Below, in pieces: positions 35,173 to 43,023 of a stretch of 64,000 nucleotides of DNA. The translations under genes and the position numbers were made by a program. Every line of letters starts with the position of its first letter. Position 1 is the stretch's first letter. Source of the stretch: Bradyrhizobium frederickii (GTDB lineage: Bacteria; Pseudomonadota; Alphaproteobacteria; Rhizobiales; Xanthobacteraceae); the NCBI RefSeq assembly GCF_004570865.1, contig NZ_SPQS01000004.1:372001-436000 (forward strand), in the 5' to 3' direction. The notes below the pieces were generated by a model that worked only from the letters and a program-made list of their open reading frames with translations, ran no database searches and was not told the DNA's origin.

Positions 35173-35553
35173 TCACCCGGACGTCGCGCTGAACCCATCG
35201 GCTGGCACGTAAAGCTTGACCGGGCGGATTTCGTAGACCGCGGTCGGATTGACCGCACGCAGCTTCCGCGCTGCCGCGATCGCCTCCTCCTCGGTGGCGC
35301 ATTGGATCAGATGGAAGCCCAGGAGCTGCTCCTTGGTCTCGGCAAACGGTCCGTCCAGCACCATGCCGGCGCCGGGGCCACGCAAGGTACGGGCCTTTCG
35401 GGTCTCGTCCAGGCGGGCGGCCGGCCCAAACTGTCCGCTGGCCCGCAAGGGCGCCTGAACTTCGATGACCTTGGCCACGACCGCGGCGTCCTGCTCCGGC
35501 GTCCAGGACATGACCTCGTCTTCCACATGGTAGGCCAGGATGGCGTAAAGCAT
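35173..35553 (-). CDS. YCII-related (DGPF) domain protein
   Basis: 126 residues from the ATG at 35553 (GAGGTGACG upstream). The hallmark GMVLDGPFAETKEQLLGFHL lies near residue 63, followed by a helix (ATEEEAIAAARKLRA) and closing strand. This family has a ferredoxin-like fold and is often found near ECF sigma factors; none is adjacent here. Cytoplasmic, function unknown. Longer upstream reading is excluded by the good start signal. Confidence 0.9.
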   Translation of the reverse strand: MLYAILAYHVEDEVMSWTPEQDAAVVAKVIEVQAPLRASGQFGPAARLDETRKARTLRGPGAGMVLDGPFAETKEQLLGFHLIQCATEEEAIAAARKLRAVNPTAVYEIRPVKLYVPADGFSATSG

Positions 35554-35751
35554 CGTCACCTCGTTGTTTTTCTGTACAGATCCCAAGGACGTAGCACCGC
35601 CTGCGGTGCCGACAATCCCGAAGCAAAATATTGCGCGGCCCGCAAGCGACGAAACCGTCCTGAAACCCGATTGCGCCCTTGCCGCGTGAACGCGGCCGGA
35701 AGCGGTCGCGACTGATGACCACAAACAACAAGATGTCTGCTGGAGGCGGTA

Positions 35752-35937
35752 ATGTCGGGTCACATCATCAAGATCATCTGCGACGCGCGTCGGGCCGGAC
35801 GGTCGGAGCCGTCCGATCTGCACGACCAGGCCGGCCATCACCGCTATTACGGCAGCTCGGCCGAGAATGGCGGCGAGCGGATCGCCGAGAGCCGGCGCGG
35901 CAAGCGGCCGCGCGCACTCGGCGTCTGCGGCTTCTGA
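35752..35937 (+). CDS. Short hypothetical protein
   Basis: 61 residues. The main support is GGAGG five bases before the ATG. Basic, with no signal or membrane segment (HIIKIICDARRAGRSEPSDL). No family recognised. Divergent from the YCII gene. Confidence 0.4.
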   Translation: MSGHIIKIICDARRAGRSEPSDLHDQAGHHRYYGSSAENGGERIAESRRGKRPRALGVCGF

Positions 35938-35964
35938 TGCATCTGGTGAGACGGTCTGTCCGCG

Positions 35965-36168
35965 ATGGACGTCCTGCAGATATCGATCGCGCTGATGCCG
36001 TTCCTGCTCGCACTGATGAGCCGGATGGGCAAGGCCATCGTGCCCTGCCTGCTGACGAGCCTCTTCACCGTGCTGCTCGGCGGGGAGCCTCACCGCGCAG
36101 TCGTGGCCTGGTGCGTCGGCATGCTCATCTCAGCCGTCGCGTTTCGCGAGCGACTTCGCGCGGGCTGA
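35965..36168 (+). CDS. Small two-helix membrane protein, hypothetical
   Basis: 67 residues with two hydrophobic helices (LQISIALMPFLLALMS and VVAWCVGMLISAVAF) and a basic end. The Shine-Dalgarno is weak (GAGACGG, far). It is 27 bp downstream of the previous small gene and may be co-transcribed. No family recognised. Confidence 0.45.
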   Translation: MDVLQISIALMPFLLALMSRMGKAIVPCLLTSLFTVLLGGEPHRAVVAWCVGMLISAVAFRERLRAG

Positions 36169-36178
36169 TCCGCGGCGG

Positions 36179-36892
36179 TCAATGCGTGGCCAGGACCCGC
36201 TTGACCAAGGCCTCACGCAGCGCCGCCAATTCGCCGCTCGCCTCCATCTGAGCGATCACCTTGCCCACCTTTGGCACCAGATCGCGATGGCGTTCATGCA
36301 GGTAATGGTAGATGTGGATCCGCTCGAGCGGCGGCGAGAGCGGGTAGATTCTGGCCTGCAGATTGAGTTTCCTCACCGCGACAAGTCCGCTGAGGAGGTC
36401 GGTGACCATCACGTCGAAGCGGTCAGCGTCGAGCATCCTGACCATGTTGTCCAGGCTGGCGGTCGCCGTGACGCGGGCCATGTCGCGCGTGCCGGCCTCC
36501 GAGGAGCCGACGCCGCGGACGATACCGATGCTGTAGTCCTTGATCGAATCCCAGCCGGCGACGTCGAACCGGAGCTTGGTCGCGAACACTGCGGGCTCGA
36601 TGTAGTTGATCGCCGGCGTGACCTGGATCAGCGTCGGGTAGTCGCGCGAGAGGGTTCCGATCCGCTGGATCTCGCCGTCGACCGCGCCGGCGCTCGACAG
36701 CGCGAGCGCGCGCTTGCCGGGGACGTCCTCGAACTCCAGCCTGATGTTGAGCTTGGCATAGACAGCCCGCAGCATCTCGCCGCCGACATATTGATCGGGG
36801 ATGTCGGCAATGCGCGCCAGCCGGATCAAGTCCTGCGCCTGCGACGGACCGGCTGCGAGCAGCGACAGGCAGACGACGACTGGCCGCCACAT
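36179..36892 (-). CDS. Periplasmic solute-binding protein (SBP_bac_3-like)
   Basis: 237 residues with a signal peptide (MWRPVVVCLSLLAAGPSQAQ). The mature part looks like a type II periplasmic binding protein: an N-terminal lobe (AVYAKLNIRLEFEDVPGKRA), then YIEPAVFATK, IGIVRGVGSSEAGT and LDADRFDVMVTDLLSG. No permease or ATPase gene is nearby, so it may serve a sensory role or use a distant transporter. It is divergent from the hybrid histidine kinase across ~340 bp. Confidence 0.82.
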   Translation of the reverse strand: MWRPVVVCLSLLAAGPSQAQDLIRLARIADIPDQYVGGEMLRAVYAKLNIRLEFEDVPGKRALALSSAGAVDGEIQRIGTLSRDYPTLIQVTPAINYIEPAVFATKLRFDVAGWDSIKDYSIGIVRGVGSSEAGTRDMARVTATASLDNMVRMLDADRFDVMVTDLLSGLVAVRKLNLQARIYPLSPPLERIHIYHYLHERHRDLVPKVGKVIAQMEASGELAALREALVKRVLATH

Positions 36893-37230
36893 CAGGCGCC
36901 TCCTTCGGGGCGCGCATCGCTAGCCCGGATTCGCACGCCCGCGCGATCTGCCGGAACTGGGCACCTTTGGAGGGCGGCAATTGTTACCGCTCGCCCGCCA
37001 TGCCCGCGACTCCGGACTTTCACTGGTGTCATTCTAGCACGCGGAGTGGTAGTTTGCGCCGGAATCCTGCTGCTCGGCGCAAGGCGTGACTCGCCGACCT
37101 CGATCCGTCCAAATGCCGACAGGGTGATTGCGCGCATCGTGTGACGAGGCAGGCGTCTCAACTCTTGGACGGCTCGAGACTGCAACCGGTGGACCGGAGC
37201 AGGGAGACGCCATTTCCGAGGACGTGGTGC
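36893..37230. other. Divergent intergenic region between binding protein and kinase
   Basis: 338 bp, GC-rich; no gene or clear promoter elements seen. Confidence 0.4.
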
Positions 37231-39636
37231 ATGGGCAACGCAGCTGACGAGGACCCCAAGCGTAGCCACGCCATCGCGCCGGCGGCTGCGAAGCCGGGCT
37301 TGACCGGCGTCGGCACCGCGCTCGCGCCTCCGATATTCGCACCGCTGCTGTCACGGCTCTTCAACTGGTCGCGCAGCGGCATCGGGCCGCGCCTGCTCGC
37401 CGCGGTGCTGCTGTTCTCCTCCGCCGTGACGCTGACGTTGACCGCGCTTCAGCTCTATCTCGATTACGACCGGGAGGTCGGGCTGATCGAGACGCGTCTC
37501 GACGAGATCGGCCGCAGCACGACCGGCAGCCTCGGCGAGAGCCTGTGGAATCTCGACCAGAACCAGCTCAGGCTTCAGCTCGACGGCATCCTGCGGCTGC
37601 CCGACATCCGGGCCGCCGAGGTGCGCGAGATCGCCGATCGTCCCAATCCGATCCGCCTTGCGGTCGGCGAGCCCAGCTCCCGCTCGGTGGTGACGCGCGA
37701 CTATCCCTTGACCTACAGCGTGCAGGGCACCCCACGTGAGATCGGCGTGCTCCACGTCGAGGCGACGCTGACCGACGTCTATCAGCATCTGTTCAATCGG
37801 GCGCTGGTCATCCTGGTGAGCCAGGCAGCGAAGACATTCCTGGTTTCTCTGTTCATCATCTACATGTTCCATCTGCTGGTGACGCGGCATCTGGTCACCA
37901 TCGCCGAGTTCGTCAGCAAATACAGCCTGGCCCGGCCGCCTCCGCCTTTGCGCCTGGAGCGCCGGCCGCCCTACAATGCCGACGAGCTGGACAAGGTGGT
38001 CGGCGCCTTCAACGCCATGTGTGCGAACCTCGAGCAGGCCTATGGCGAGCTGCGCGAAGCCAATGAAAGTCTCGAGCGCGATCTGACCATCCGCCGGCGC
38101 GCCGAAGAGGATGCACGGGCGAGCGAACAGCGTTTCCGCGACTATGCCGAGACCGCGTCCGACTGGTTCTGGGAGACCGGACCGGACCATCGGTTCACCT
38201 ACATATCCGACCGCGCTGGCGCGTTCGGCATGGACGGCGCGGCGCTGATCGGCAAGCGCCGCACCGATGCCGCGTTCGGCCGCGATGCCGAGCCCGAGAA
38301 ATGGCGTGCGCACTTGGCGACGCTGGACCGCCACGAGCCGTTCCGCAAGTTCGAATATCGCGGCCGCGACGTCGCCGGGCGGATGCATCATTTCAGCGTC
38401 AACGGCCAGCCGATCTTCGCCGCCGACGGACGCTTCATGGGCTACCGGGGGTCCGCGACCGACCTCACCGCGCAGCACGAGGCCGAGGAGCGGCTGCGTC
38501 AAGCCCAGAAGATGGACGCGATCGGCCAGCTCACCGGCGGCGTCGCGCACGATTTCAACAACGTGCTCACGGTCATCACCGGTACCATCGAGATCATCCA
38601 GGAAGGTCTGGCAGACAAGCCCGAGTTCGCCGCGATCGCGCAGCTGATCGACGATGCGGCCGCGCGCGGTGCCGAGATCACCTCGCAGCTGCTCACCTTC
38701 GCGCGCCGCCAGCCGCTGGAGCCGCGCGAGATCGACGTCAATGCCCTCGTGGTCGAGACCGCGAAGCTGCTCAAGCCGATCCTTGGCGAGCATATCGAGA
38801 TCGAGACCAAGCTCGCCGACGACGCCTGGTCCGCGATGGCGGATCCGTCGCAGCTCTCTTCCGCGATCGTCAACCTGGCCGTCAATGCACGTGACGCGAT
38901 GCCGGGTGGCGGCAGGCTCCTCCTCGAGACCGCAAACCGCGAGCTCGACGACACGAGCGGCGACGGCGAGGTCGTGCGCGGCGCCTTCGTGATGGTCGCA
39001 GTCAGCGACACCGGCCACGGCATTCCGGCCGACATCCGCGCGCGCGTGTTCGAGCCGTTCTTCACCACCAAGGGCGTCGGTCGCGGCACCGGACTTGGGC
39101 TCAGCATGGTCTACGGCTTTGCCAAGCAGACCGGCGGCACCGTCGCCATCGAGAGCGAGGAGGGGGTCGGCACGGTGATGCGGGTGTTCCTGCCGCGGTC
39201 GAAGGGCGAGGCGCCGGCCAGGGCGACACCGGTTCAGCCGCTTGTCATGGCACGCGGGCAGGAGACGATCCTCGTGGTCGAGGACGATCCGCTGGTGCAG
39301 GGTTACGTCATTGCCCAGCTCGGCAGCCTCGGCTATCGCACGCTTGTGGCCGGCGACGGCGCATCGGCGCTGGCGCTGGTCGACCAGGGTGCCAAATTCG
39401 ATCTGCTGTTCACGGACATCATCATGCCCGGCGGCATGAACGGGCGGGAATTGGCCGACGCCGTCCGGCTGCGCCGGCCCGGCCTGAGAGTGCTCTTCAC
39501 CTCCGGCTACACCGACAACGCGATCGTCCACGAAGGGCATCTGGACCCCGGCGTGGCGTTGCTCCGAAAGCCCTACCGGAAGTCGGAGCTGTCGGAGAAG
39601 ATTCGCGAGGTGCTTGCCGGCAAGCCGCCGGCCTGA
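37231..39636 (+). CDS. Hybrid sensor histidine kinase with C-terminal receiver
   Basis: 801 residues from the ATG at 37231 (GAGG upstream; an in-frame GTG at 37141 is possible). Two transmembrane helices (about 55-75 and 200-225) bracket a periplasmic sensor. A HAMP-like stretch, a PAS domain (about 300-415, RFRDYAETASDWFWETGPDH), the H-box GGVAHDFNNVLTVI, the N-box NLAVNARDAMPGGG, DTGHGIP and GTGLGLSMVYGF, and a receiver with the acceptor in FTDIIMPGGMNG follow. It should autophosphorylate and pass phosphate to its own receiver and onward. The divergent periplasmic binding protein could feed its sensor domain; that is inference. Confidence 0.94.
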   Translation: MGNAADEDPKRSHAIAPAAAKPGLTGVGTALAPPIFAPLLSRLFNWSRSGIGPRLLAAVLLFSSAVTLTLTALQLYLDYDREVGLIETRLDEIGRSTTGSLGESLWNLDQNQLRLQLDGILRLPDIRAAEVREIADRPNPIRLAVGEPSSRSVVTRDYPLTYSVQGTPREIGVLHVEATLTDVYQHLFNRALVILVSQAAKTFLVSLFIIYMFHLLVTRHLVTIAEFVSKYSLARPPPPLRLERRPPYNADELDKVVGAFNAMCANLEQAYGELREANESLERDLTIRRRAEEDARASEQRFRDYAETASDWFWETGPDHRFTYISDRAGAFGMDGAALIGKRRTDAAFGRDAEPEKWRAHLATLDRHEPFRKFEYRGRDVAGRMHHFSVNGQPIFAADGRFMGYRGSATDLTAQHEAEERLRQAQKMDAIGQLTGGVAHDFNNVLTVITGTIEIIQEGLADKPEFAAIAQLIDDAAARGAEITSQLLTFARRQPLEPREIDVNALVVETAKLLKPILGEHIEIETKLADDAWSAMADPSQLSSAIVNLAVNARDAMPGGGRLLLETANRELDDTSGDGEVVRGAFVMVAVSDTGHGIPADIRARVFEPFFTTKGVGRGTGLGLSMVYGFAKQTGGTVAIESEEGVGTVMRVFLPRSKGEAPARATPVQPLVMARGQETILVVEDDPLVQGYVIAQLGSLGYRTLVAGDGASALALVDQGAKFDLLFTDIIMPGGMNGRELADAVRLRRPGLRVLFTSGYTDNAIVHEGHLDPGVALLRKPYRKSELSEKIREVLAGKPPA

Positions 39637-39651
39637 GCCGCGCGAGCGACG

Positions 39652-39684
39652 AAAAAGGCGCGGCGGGGAAGCCCCGTCGCGCCC
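39652..39684 (-). terminator. Strong terminator of the 14-codon gene (also ends the kinase transcript)
   Basis: A 12-bp stem with one G-U pair (39657-39668 with 39672-39683) and a 3-nt loop. Read on the minus strand it is followed by TTTTT (39656-39652), a textbook intrinsic terminator for the tiny gene at 39745-39789. On the plus strand only a weak T run follows, 20 bp after the kinase stop, so it may act in both directions. Confidence 0.88.
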
Positions 39685-39744
39685 GATTTCGTGCTCGCTG
39701 GTCCAGGGCTGAGAGCGCCCCGATGCCAAGCCTTCACTCAGAGC

Positions 39745-39789
39745 TTAGCGGGCGACCCCAGCGAGGTGACAGCGCTTGGTAAGAGACAC
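39745..39789 (-). CDS. 14-residue micropeptide gene with maximal Shine-Dalgarno
   Basis: GTG at 39789 to TAA at 39745 encodes VSLTKRCHLAGVAR. Upstream, minus-strand bases 39805-39791 read GAAAGGAGGTGATCC, complementary over ~15 nt to the 3' end of alphaproteobacterial 16S rRNA, with 7 nt between AGGAGG and the start. A near-consensus promoter and a strong terminator flank it, so it is a complete transcription unit of about 165 nt. The peptide is basic with one Cys and no membrane segment. It could act as a peptide, as a ribosome-capturing RNA, or as a small RNA whose translation stabilises it. I do not assign a function. Confidence 0.75.
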   Translation of the reverse strand: MSLTKRCHLAGVAR

Positions 39790-39824
39790 TGGATCACCTC
39801 CTTTCGTTGGTTTCGGAAGACTCC

Positions 39825-39853
39825 AATATAGGCGGCATTGCCGGCGCTGTTAA
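39825..39853 (-). promoter_or_regulatory. Near-consensus sigma-70 promoter of the micropeptide gene
   Basis: Minus strand: -35 TTAACA (39853-39848), 17-bp spacer, -10 TATATT (39830-39825). Ten of twelve bases match the consensus. Transcription should start near 39818, giving a ~28-nt leader with the long Shine-Dalgarno. Confidence 0.75.
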
Positions 39854-39927
39854 GGGCCGGCGGGTCCGGACGGAACCAGGGCGATTCGCAGGCCTGAGGA
39901 CATACCGGAAAGCGGCGTCCTGAGCAG

Positions 39928-39956
39928 TTGAGACCGCCGCCCGGCCGTGTTAGGGA
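39928..39956 (+). promoter_or_regulatory. Possible promoter of tRNA-Gly
   Basis: TTGAGA (39928-39933), a 17-bp spacer and TAGGGA (39951-39956), just upstream of the tRNA. The -10 is poor, but the GC-rich sequence after it is typical of stringently controlled stable-RNA promoters. Confidence 0.4.
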
Positions 39957-39965
39957 GCCCGTAGC

Positions 39966-40039
39966 GCGGGTGTAGCTCAATGGTAGAGCAGCAGCCTTCC
40001 AAGCTGAATACGAGGGTTCGATTCCCTTCACCCGCTCCA
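39966..40039 (+). tRNA. tRNA-Gly (anticodon TCC)
   Basis: Acceptor arm GCGGGTG (39966-39972) pairs with CACCCGC (40029-40035). The D-loop has TAGCTCAATGGTAGAGCA, the anticodon loop CTTCCAA carries TCC, the T-arm is GAGGGTTCGATTCCCTTC, and the discriminator T is followed by an encoded CCA (40037-40039). Decodes GGA and possibly GGG. The decayed integrase directly downstream suggests that the 3' end served as an integration site. Confidence 0.97.
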
Positions 40040-40111
40040 ATGTTTTCAGTCACTTATCGGACTTCTTGATTTCCATTCCGACAAGACGGCCGAATCCATT
40101 CCGACAAATGT

Positions 40112-40606
40112 TCACTTTCTGGCCGCCTGCTTGCGCCGCCTGATGCGCTTGATCTGTGCGTCCTGTTTGGCCTCGTCGTCATGGTGATGGTAATGCGCCA
40201 TCGCTTTAGTCGATGACCATTGGCCCTTCTTCATCAACTGGGTTTCTGTGAGGCCGAATGTGCTGGCTTCGGTGGTCCCACCATGCCGGCCAAACGACGT
40301 GAAGGTCAGCTCAGCGCGCAATCCCGCGGCCAGAATGACCTTCTTCGAAATGCGCTCAACTTGAGTCAGCATCTCGCCCTTGCCGCTCCAGGGCAAACTA
40401 CTGCCATCTCGGCGCAGCATCAGGCCACCCGTCGGGCGTAATGCTTTCATCGCGTCAAGCTCGGCCATTAGCAGGGGATAGAGCGGCTTGCCCTTCTTAT
40501 CGAAGAGCGGCTCCCATGAGCCCGTGCTCGTCTTGTAGTTGATGACATAGACGTGGTTCGGGCGTCCACCGCGATCGCAAGTCGAATTGGAGCGGGCCCA
40601 ACGCAT
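40112..40606 (-). pseudogene. Truncated tyrosine-recombinase integrase
   Basis: 164 codons of the C-terminal catalytic half: ELTFTSFGRHGGTTEASTFG (the Arg/His box) and QLMKKGQWSSTKAMAHYHHH with the nucleophilic Tyr. The N-terminal arm-binding and core-binding parts, and probably the first catalytic Arg region, are gone. It begins about 70 bp after tRNA-Gly and points toward it, the usual position of an island integrase. Too short to be active. Confidence 0.82.
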
Positions 40607-40651
40607 GGCGGGGCGGGCCAGGAGGCTGTGACACCGGACTCTGATCTAACC

Positions 40652-40780
40652 CCGCTCATCCACGCGTCTTATGCGGAGGCGTTTCGGATGGTGCTAGCAG
40701 CTCTGGCCGTGCTCGCGGTGCTGACGGCGTTCGTCTGCATCGTCACGCTGAAGCCGCCGGCTACGAAGCGAACAGAGTGA
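40652..40780 (+). pseudogene. C-terminal fragment of an MFS transporter
   Basis: About 42 codons (SYAEAFRMVLAALAVLAVLT then AFVCIVTLKPPATKRTE) resemble the last helix and tail of DHA-type MFS exporters. No upstream part is present. Left over from island decay. Confidence 0.55.
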
Positions 40781-40787
40781 GCTGCGA

Positions 40788-40898
40788 TTGTCCTTCGAGC
40801 TTCGCCATCTTCGCTATGTGGTCGCGGGTGCCGAACACGTCAGTTTTCGCAAGGCGGCGAAATCAGGCCGATTCAACAAGATTAGATCGTCGTCGTAG
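40788..40898 (+). pseudogene. N-terminal stump of a LysR-type regulator
   Basis: From a TTG, the frame reads LSFELRHLRYVVAGAEHVSF and RKAAK, the characteristic LysR N-terminal helix-turn-helix entry. It then diverges and stops at 40898 after 36 codons. The rest of the gene is missing. Confidence 0.65.
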
Positions 40899-41023
40899 TG
40901 GCCTGGCGTGCAAATACAGGAGATCGGCGGAAACGGTTTGGTGGGCAAGCGGACACTGTCGGTTGTACCGACGGCAACAGCCGCTTCGGGTGGGAGGAAA
41001 ACGCTCGTGCCCCTCCAGCTATT

Positions 41024-41548
41024 CTAGGCTGGCATGGGCTGCTTGTCGCCCTGTTGCCTGCGCGATGGCTCACTCTGATGGAGGAACACGGCGAATGTAT
41101 CCCACGGTGGCGTTATGGAGAAGATGGAGAGTATGCGGCCAACCTCGCCGCGATGATATCCTCCATGGAGTGCGACGTGAGTCAGCATCTCTTCTCTCGT
41201 CATGTATCCCTTGTCGCCGTCGGTGAAGGTGAACGGGACAGATTCGGAAAGCTTCGCGGGGGAGACATTCTGAACGTAGTCCAGGTACCATTGATCCGAT
41301 GCTGCGACAGCGGCGCGCAACTCGCTCAACGTCGGTGTCTCGACCGTGTTATCCGACTCGTAGTGATGATTCGTGCCACTGAGATGAGCGGCAAATATCT
41401 GGGCCACCACATAGTAGTGATTGATCAGCCGTATTGCGGAGTGTCTTTCGTCCTTTTGCGACTCCCCGGCGAGCATCTCTAGCTTGCCGAATAGATCGTT
41501 GTTGGCCCATGCGTGATAGCGATACACGGTACGAAGCAACGTGCTCAT
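41024..41548 (-). CDS. DinB/YfiT-like metal-binding protein
   Basis: 174 residues forming the four-helix DinB fold. The first His lies in LINHYYVVAQIFAAHL and the C-terminal pair in HVALHGGYHRGEVGRIL, together the usual three-His metal site. DinB-like proteins are thiol-dependent transferases or stress proteins. The TetR gene is divergent 65 bp away and is the likely regulator. Intact, unlike the gene fragments on its left. Confidence 0.9.
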   Translation of the reverse strand: MSTLLRTVYRYHAWANNDLFGKLEMLAGESQKDERHSAIRLINHYYVVAQIFAAHLSGTNHHYESDNTVETPTLSELRAAVAASDQWYLDYVQNVSPAKLSESVPFTFTDGDKGYMTREEMLTHVALHGGYHRGEVGRILSIFSITPPWDTFAVFLHQSEPSRRQQGDKQPMPA

Positions 41549-41613
41549 AGTCGGTATCCCTTTCCCAATCCACGGAATGTGAGTAATTTGCTTGTATTCT
41601 GCGCGGAGGGATA
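41549..41613. promoter_or_regulatory. Divergent promoter/operator region, dinB-like and tetR
   Basis: 65 bp between the two divergent starts. It must contain both promoters, and its size fits a shared TetR operator, but I see no clear inverted repeat. Confidence 0.4.
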
Positions 41614-42252
41614 ATGTCTACTCGCATTGCAAAATCGCAGCCCGTGATGCGGAAAGAGCCGCGTCAGGCCCGGTCCCGAGCGACCGTTGAGGCGATGATC
41701 GAAGCTGGTGCTCGTATTCTGGGCGACGAAGGATGGGCCGGTTTTACAACCAACAAGGTCGCAGAAGCAGCCGGGGTAAGCATCGGCTCGCTTTATCAGT
41801 ATTTTCCCGACAAGCTGTCGCTAATCGAGGGCATTCGTCGTCGCCACCTTGATGACTGCCTTGCCGTGATGCGGAGATCTCAGAAGGAGGGGCGGCCGGT
41901 GATGCAGTTCGTAGAGGCTCTTGTTGGCGACATGATCGCAGCGCACAGCATCCATCCGGGACTTCATAAAGTGCTGCTCGACGAAGCCCCGAGCTTTGAC
42001 GGCCTTAGGGATCCACGCAGTTCATTCGAGGCAGAATATCTCGCCTGCTACCAGGCGGCTGTCGCTACATATCGGGCGCAAGAGACAAATGCGAACGATT
42101 ATACGGTTTCGCTAATCATCTCGGACGCCATCGACGGAGTGATCCATAACGCGGCGCGCCGCGGCATGCTCGAAGACCCGGACGTCAAAAACGAACTTGT
42201 CCGGATGATTGGCTTGTACCTTTCCGCCGGAGGCGAGGGGCCTACTGGGTAG
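41614..42252 (+). CDS. TetR/AcrR-family transcriptional repressor
   Basis: 212 residues. The N-terminal helix-turn-helix (about residues 15-62: RSRATVEAMIEAGARILGDE, FTTNKVAEAAGVSIGSLYQY, FPDK) is typical. The C-terminal ligand domain is all-helical. It probably represses itself and the divergent DinB-like gene; the ligand is unknown. Confidence 0.92.
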   Translation: MSTRIAKSQPVMRKEPRQARSRATVEAMIEAGARILGDEGWAGFTTNKVAEAAGVSIGSLYQYFPDKLSLIEGIRRRHLDDCLAVMRRSQKEGRPVMQFVEALVGDMIAAHSIHPGLHKVLLDEAPSFDGLRDPRSSFEAEYLACYQAAVATYRAQETNANDYTVSLIISDAIDGVIHNAARRGMLEDPDVKNELVRMIGLYLSAGGEGPTG

Positions 42253-42530
42253 ATCGATCAGTCGAAGTCTCAAGGTCGGCAACGGGTTCTTCCCAGCCAT
42301 TCCCGGTGGTTACCAAGCGTCAGATCTCCGTTGCTTCATCGGCGCGAAGCTCTGGCACGACATCATCCGGGATTTCCCGTAGAAAGCTCTGACCATCATG
42401 TAGCCGTTTGCCGAGCGTCTCGACGAAGCCTTCGAAGCTTCGAAATATCATGCTGATGGGCTTCTGTCGTCGTTAAGCCCACTTGGTTGGGGATCCTGTC
42501 GTAGTGATTCACGTCGATGGGAGATGCAGG

Positions 42531-42967
42531 ATGAGTGACGAAATCAGCATGGAACTGTGCTTGTTCATTGAGCATGGCCGGGAGCGGGAAGCCGCTGGGT
42601 TCTACAGCGCGGCTCTTGGAGCGCGGGAAATCGACACGTTAGAAATTGATGGATCGCTTTTGGGAATCGTAATGCTGTTCGGTAATATGCCCGTTTCTGT
42701 CGCTGGGGCGAACCCCGAAGAGAATCCGAGCCAAGCCGTGGCGGCCCCTTCTTTCCCAAGGTTGCAGGGGCAGTGAGCACCATCTTCCGAATCAACGTGC
42801 CTGACATAGAGGTCGCAATGAATCGCGCTACTTCGTCCGGAGCAACCATCCGAGATCACGTCCAAACGGATCCACTCGGCAGGCGCGTTGCATCGATTTT
42901 CGACCCCTTCGGTCATATTTGGGCTTTGGTGGAGCGCAAGAGAGACGCGGCCGCGCTGGCTGCATAA
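42531..42967 (+). pseudogene. Frameshifted VOC/glyoxalase-family (PhnB-like) gene
   Basis: The first frame (ATG 42531, GGAG upstream) gives MSDEISMELCLFIEHGRERE and the first VOC half. The second half (GGPFFPKVAGAVSTIFRINV ... FDPFGHIWALVERKR) lies in another frame. The switch is at about 42735-42745. A single-base change would restore a ~145-residue protein of normal length. Recent pseudogene or sequencing error. Confidence 0.75.
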
Positions 42968-42972
42968 TAGTT

Positions 42973-43023
42973 GTCGCAAAAGTCGGTCGCCAAACTCTGA
43001 TTTCTGCGACCGATTTTTGCGAC
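42973..43023. repeat. 18-bp inverted repeat
   Basis: Arms 42973-42990 and 43006-43023 (starting gtcgcaaaagtcgg) are inverted copies with one mismatch around a 15-bp spacer. No T-tract follows, so it is not a clear terminator for the VOC gene. It could be a recombination site, a mobile-element end or a small MITE-like relic. Confidence 0.8.

Noticed and set aside
37351..39729. 792-codon minus-strand frame opposite the histidine kinase
   Set aside because: GC-skewed antisense shadow; the plus-strand frame has all kinase motifs.
39789..39810. Plus-strand sequence identical to the 3' end of 16S rRNA (ggatcacctccttt)
   Set aside because: No other 16S sequence precedes it. On the minus strand it is an extended Shine-Dalgarno in front of a 14-codon gene with promoter and terminator, which explains it better than an rRNA remnant.
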